Positions 63,488 through 64,000 of a DNA stretch of 64,000 bases are shown here, piece by piece (within the stretch, counting starts at the first letter, position 1; each line of letters begins with the position of its first letter). The position numbers were made by a program, and so were the translations under genes. The notes beneath the pieces were generated by a model. That model was not told the origin of the DNA and searched no databases. It saw only the letters and a program-made list of their open reading frames with translations. Source of the DNA: Roseobacter fucihabitans (lineage in GTDB: Bacteria > Pseudomonadota > Alphaproteobacteria > Rhodobacterales > Rhodobacteraceae). The stretch lies in assembly GCF_014337925.2 (NCBI RefSeq), contig NZ_CP143423.1:1518501-1582500 (forward strand). The letters are read 5' to 3'.

Positions 63488-64000
63488 TTAGCCTAAAACG
63501 GCCTGAACCGCGTCTTTGGTCGCGGCCACGATCTTATCCGCCTCGCTTTGCGTCAGGCAGAAAGGCGGCGCGAAACCGACGATATCGCCCTGTGGCATGG
63601 CGCGCGCAATGATACCGTTTTGAAGCATCTGTGCCACCACCTGTACGTTGATTTTACGGGCGGGATCGAAGAAGGCCCGCGCGTCACGATCTTCGACAAA
63701 CTCCACGGCGCACAACAAGCCGGCACCGCGAATATCACCAACATGCGGATGTGTGCCAAGCGCGTCTTGTAGTGCCGCCAGAAGATAGGCCCCCATCTTC
63801 TCGGCATTCGCCACCAGCCCAAGCTTGTCGATCAGATTAAGGTTTGCCACGCCCGCCGCCGCCCCGATGGGATGCGCGGAATAGGTCCAGCCGTGACCAA
63901 AAGCTCCGTTTTCATCGGTACCTTGCTCCAGAACCTTCCACATCTTATCCGACACGATGGAGCCCGAAAGTGGCGCATAAGCAGAGGTCAACCCCTTGGC
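63488..64000 (-). CDS. Class III PLP-dependent aminotransferase, C-terminal part (cut by window edge)
   Basis: About 170 codons of the C-terminal part; the gene continues beyond base 64000. The visible end begins 'AKGLTSAYAPLSG', where K is the PLP Schiff-base lysine of class III (omega) aminotransferases, followed by 'GHGWTYSAHPIGAAAGVANLNLID' and 'DIRGAGLLCAVEFVED'. The family includes beta-alanine, taurine, putrescine and 4-aminobutyrate transaminases. Taurine:pyruvate-type enzymes would fit a sulfonate-using roseobacter, but the fragment does not allow a choice. Convergent with scoB. Confidence 0.93.
   Translation of the reverse strand, partial: AKGLTSAYAPLSGSIVSDKMWKVLEQGTDENGAFGHGWTYSAHPIGAAAGVANLNLIDKLGLVANAEKMGAYLLAALQDALGTHPHVGDIRGAGLLCAVEFVEDRDARAFFDPARKINVQVVAQMLQNGIIARAMPQGDIVGFAPPFCLTQSEADKIVAATKDAVQAVLG

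Overview
The window (about 60% GC by eye, strong GC bias at third codon positions, densely packed operons with many ATGA or GTGA stop/start overlaps) looks like the chromosome of a marine alphaproteobacterium of the Roseobacter group (Rhodobacterales). Signs of this are several TRAP transporters, a cluster for the sulfonate 2,3-dihydroxypropane-1-sulfonate (DHPS), a urease operon with inserted accessory genes and a four-carbon acid-sugar pathway. No rRNA, tRNA, CRISPR array, insertion sequence or prophage was recognised. All function calls come from reading motifs and recalling families; no search was run.

Layout. 1-3.7 kb: class IV aminotransferase, then a CHASE-domain histidine kinase with its response regulator. 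3.8-10.3 kb: a DctMQP TRAP transporter, FCD-type GntR regulator and DapA-family aldolase, divergent from a PfkB sugar kinase (its sequence recalls the sulfofructose kinase YihV) and a second, degenerate DapA homologue. 10.4-19.2 kb: a minus-strand run for DHPS/sulfolactate catabolism (hpsN, SDR and zinc dehydrogenases, UspA protein, two-subunit sulfopyruvate decarboxylase, FMN hydroxy-acid dehydrogenase) followed by a TAXI-type TRAP transporter; it faces a LacI-family regulator at 19.6 kb across a gap with two LacI-type palindromes. 20.7 kb: class III alcohol dehydrogenase. 22-28 kb: urease operon ureDAB-(cyclase)-(AhpD-like)-ureCEFG. 28.3-31.7 kb: metallo-hydrolase and monooxygenase genes divergent from two dehydrogenases around an 18-bp perfect palindrome. 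31.7-36.3 kb: aspartate-dehydrogenase-like gene divergent from ltnD-otnK-otnC-otnI, with a tandem 21-bp repeat between them.

36.8-58.1 kb is the most unusual part: six plus-strand genes in about 21 kb, five of them tightly coupled, including a 3280-residue protein with recurrent 'DP-R-L' helical modules and a late region resembling the poorly understood DUF6603 family, then proteins of 705, 338, 1269 and 1114 residues (the last a beta-propeller with an Asp-box). None has a visible signal peptide, membrane segment, nuclease, protease or known secretion domain. This is the best candidate for an undescribed multiprotein system.

58.2-64 kb: an MscS-type channel translationally coupled to an unusual cytochrome-b-like/2Fe-2S membrane protein, scoAB (succinyl-CoA:3-ketoacid CoA-transferase), and the C-terminal part of a class III aminotransferase cut by the window edge.

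How the genes work together: in the sulfonate cluster TAXI-TRAP uptake, HpsO/HpsP-like plus HpsN oxidation of DHPS to sulfolactate, FMN-dependent oxidation to sulfopyruvate and decarboxylation to sulfoacetaldehyde form a linear route; the final desulfonation enzyme (Xsc) is not in the window. LtnD, OtnK and OtnC likewise form a linear route from a C4 sugar acid to a triose phosphate, with OtnI feeding in a second substrate.
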